Origin: ZLKRG08 sp051006515
GTDB taxonomy: Bacteria > Actinomycetota > Actinomycetes > Nanopelagicales > Nanopelagicaceae
Direction: 5' to 3'
DNA: 32,959 bases
Assembly (NCBI GenBank): GCA_051006515.1
Contig: JBPCTD010000060.1
Location: 1 to 32,959, forward strand
Shown here: positions 32,186 to 32,959 of the stretch, in pieces
Layout of the letters: every line of letters begins with the position of its first letter
Numbering within the stretch: the first letter of the stretch is position 1
Program-made: the position numbers and the translations under genes
The notes under the pieces: model-generated
What the model was told of the DNA's origin: nothing
Seen by the model: only the letters and a program-made list of their open reading frames with translations
The model's database searches: none

Positions 32186-32866
32186 ATGGATTTAAGAACC
32201 TCATCTAAGACGAAATTATTTTTTGGAGCCAACGCAATCTCTGCCTGGTTAGGATTTGGCGGATCTTTAATTGTAAATACCTTTGATTTAGTTCCTGAAG
32301 ATGAATATGAACCACATCTATTTGGCCCACATGCAGCAGGAGCTGCTGGTGCATTGACTAGATTTATAGATCTCTTCGGTTACTTCACAATCTGGAGTAA
32401 TGCTTTGGTAGCAATAACTGTCACTATGCTCTATTTAAATTCCCGACGAAATGACCAGAGATTTAAGTGGCTACGAAGCACATCGTTATTGATGATCACC
32501 ATGACTGGAATTTTGTACCACTTATTAATAGCGCCTACTGCTGACCCTCAAAGCTGGAATGTTTATACCAATGCATTTCAGCATTACATCACACCAGTAA
32601 TCACTGTTCTTGTCTGGTTATTAGTCGGGCCAAGGTCATTCTTCAATTTCAGAATGACTGTTTCAGTTTTTGCAATTCCCACTGCTTATCTTGTCTATAC
32701 CTTTGGACGCGGTGCAATAATTGATCGTTACCCTTATGGTTTCTTTGACGTGATCAAATATGGATATCTATCTGTTTCCTCGACTTTAATCTTTATTTAT
32801 GTCGCTGGATATATCTTGGCGCTGCTCTTCTTTGCACTGGATAAAGCACTTTCCAGAACAAAGTAA
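32186..32866 (+). CDS. Pr6Pr-type integral membrane protein
   Basis: This is a 226-aa protein with about six membrane segments, the layout of the Pr6Pr (FAR-17a/AIG1-like) family: FGYFTIWSNALVAITV, TMTGILYHLLIAP, HYITPVITVLVWLLVGPR, and a C-terminal YPYGFFDV followed by a long hydrophobic helix. Activity of the bacterial family is not established. A TTG at 32156 in frame would add ten polar residues but overlaps the promoter region; I chose the ATG at 32186 because a -10-like element precedes it. It ends 14 bases before the tRNA. Confidence 0.82.
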   Translation: MDLRTSSKTKLFFGANAISAWLGFGGSLIVNTFDLVPEDEYEPHLFGPHAAGAAGALTRFIDLFGYFTIWSNALVAITVTMLYLNSRRNDQRFKWLRSTSLLMITMTGILYHLLIAPTADPQSWNVYTNAFQHYITPVITVLVWLLVGPRSFFNFRMTVSVFAIPTAYLVYTFGRGAIIDRYPYGFFDVIKYGYLSVSSTLIFIYVAGYILALLFFALDKALSRTK

Positions 32867-32880
32867 GATTTGCTCCGCAC

Positions 32881-32954
32881 GAGGGGGTAGCTCAGTCGGT
32901 TAGAGCCCCGGACTCATAATCCGGTCGTCGTGGGTTCGAGCCCCACCCCCCTCA
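32881..32954 (+). tRNA. tRNA with CAT anticodon (elongator Met, or Ile2)
   Basis: A 74-nt cloverleaf. The acceptor stem GAGGGGG pairs with CCCCCTC, the discriminator is A, the D arm is GCTC/GAGC, the anticodon stem is CCGGA/TCCGG, and the loop CTCATAA holds CAT. The T arm is GTGGG-TTCGAGC-CCCAC. No CCA is encoded. The paired first acceptor base pair excludes initiator tRNA. Elongator Met and lysidine-modified Ile2 share this loop and cannot be separated with confidence by eye. Confidence 0.93.
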
Positions 32955-32959
32955 CTTAA

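Noticed and set aside
1..32959. Search for mobile elements, CRISPR arrays, prophage, toxin-antitoxin or defence genes
   Set aside because: No transposase, integrase, spaced direct repeats, terminal inverted repeats or recognisable defence protein was seen; both tRNA genes lack flanking duplicated ends.

Overview
The window is chromosomal core genome of a small-genome, AT-rich actinobacterium. The gene content and local orders are actinobacterial: hrcA-dnaJ-rsmE-HIT-phoH-ybeY, etfB-etfA-cysteine desulfurase-mnmA-ligA, a histidine phosphatase after nadD-rsfS, fabD-fabH-acpP-fabF-accD, and a DUF3145 gene. AT-rich codon use, very short intergenic gaps and many 1-4 base overlaps suggest a streamlined freshwater lineage such as the acI group (Ca. 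Nanopelagicales: Planktophila/Nanopelagicus). That assignment is inference. No genus-specific marker was checked.

Layout. From 1 to 21931 everything is on the minus strand. Read in transcription order, the first block (21931 to 14368) is etfB, etfA, a cysteine desulfurase, mnmA, ligA, a 41-residue membrane protein, nadD, rsfS and a phosphatase (gpgP-like). tRNA-Ala(GGC) and leuS follow, then the DNA-uptake genes comEA and comEC with holA (11670 to 8058). Next come rpsT, lepA, hemW, hrcA, dnaJ, rsmE, a HIT protein, phoH and ybeY (7962 to 28). The first nine codons of another gene lie at the left edge. From 22002 to 29096 genes are on the plus strand: glgX, then the type II fatty-acid genes fabD, fabH, acpP, fabF and a carboxyltransferase (accD). 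Then come minus-strand genes for a SIMPL protein and a DUF3145 protein, a plus-strand cold-shock gene with a long leader and a strong terminator, pnuC and an M23 peptidase on the minus strand, a six-helix membrane protein on the plus strand, and a CAT-anticodon tRNA at the right edge.

How the genes fit together. The left half is housekeeping: protein synthesis (rpsT, lepA, leuS, rsfS, tRNAs), rRNA and tRNA modification (rsmE, ybeY, mnmA with its sulfur donor), protein quality control (hrcA, dnaJ), cofactors (nadD, hemW, pnuC), and DNA replication, ligation and uptake (holA, ligA, comEA/comEC). The right half covers glycogen debranching and fatty-acid synthesis from malonyl-CoA.

No insertion sequence, prophage, CRISPR array, toxin-antitoxin pair or defence island was seen. 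No gene-free stretch exceeds 300 bases; the longest, 257 bases, is the region before the cold-shock gene (30368-30624). I found no clear new system. The observations most worth checking are a comEC 5' end that lacks a normal start codon, a recurring pattern of apparently leaderless promoters, shared sequence in the fabD and acpP promoters, the cold-shock leader, and a short actinobacterial membrane gene that is easily missed.
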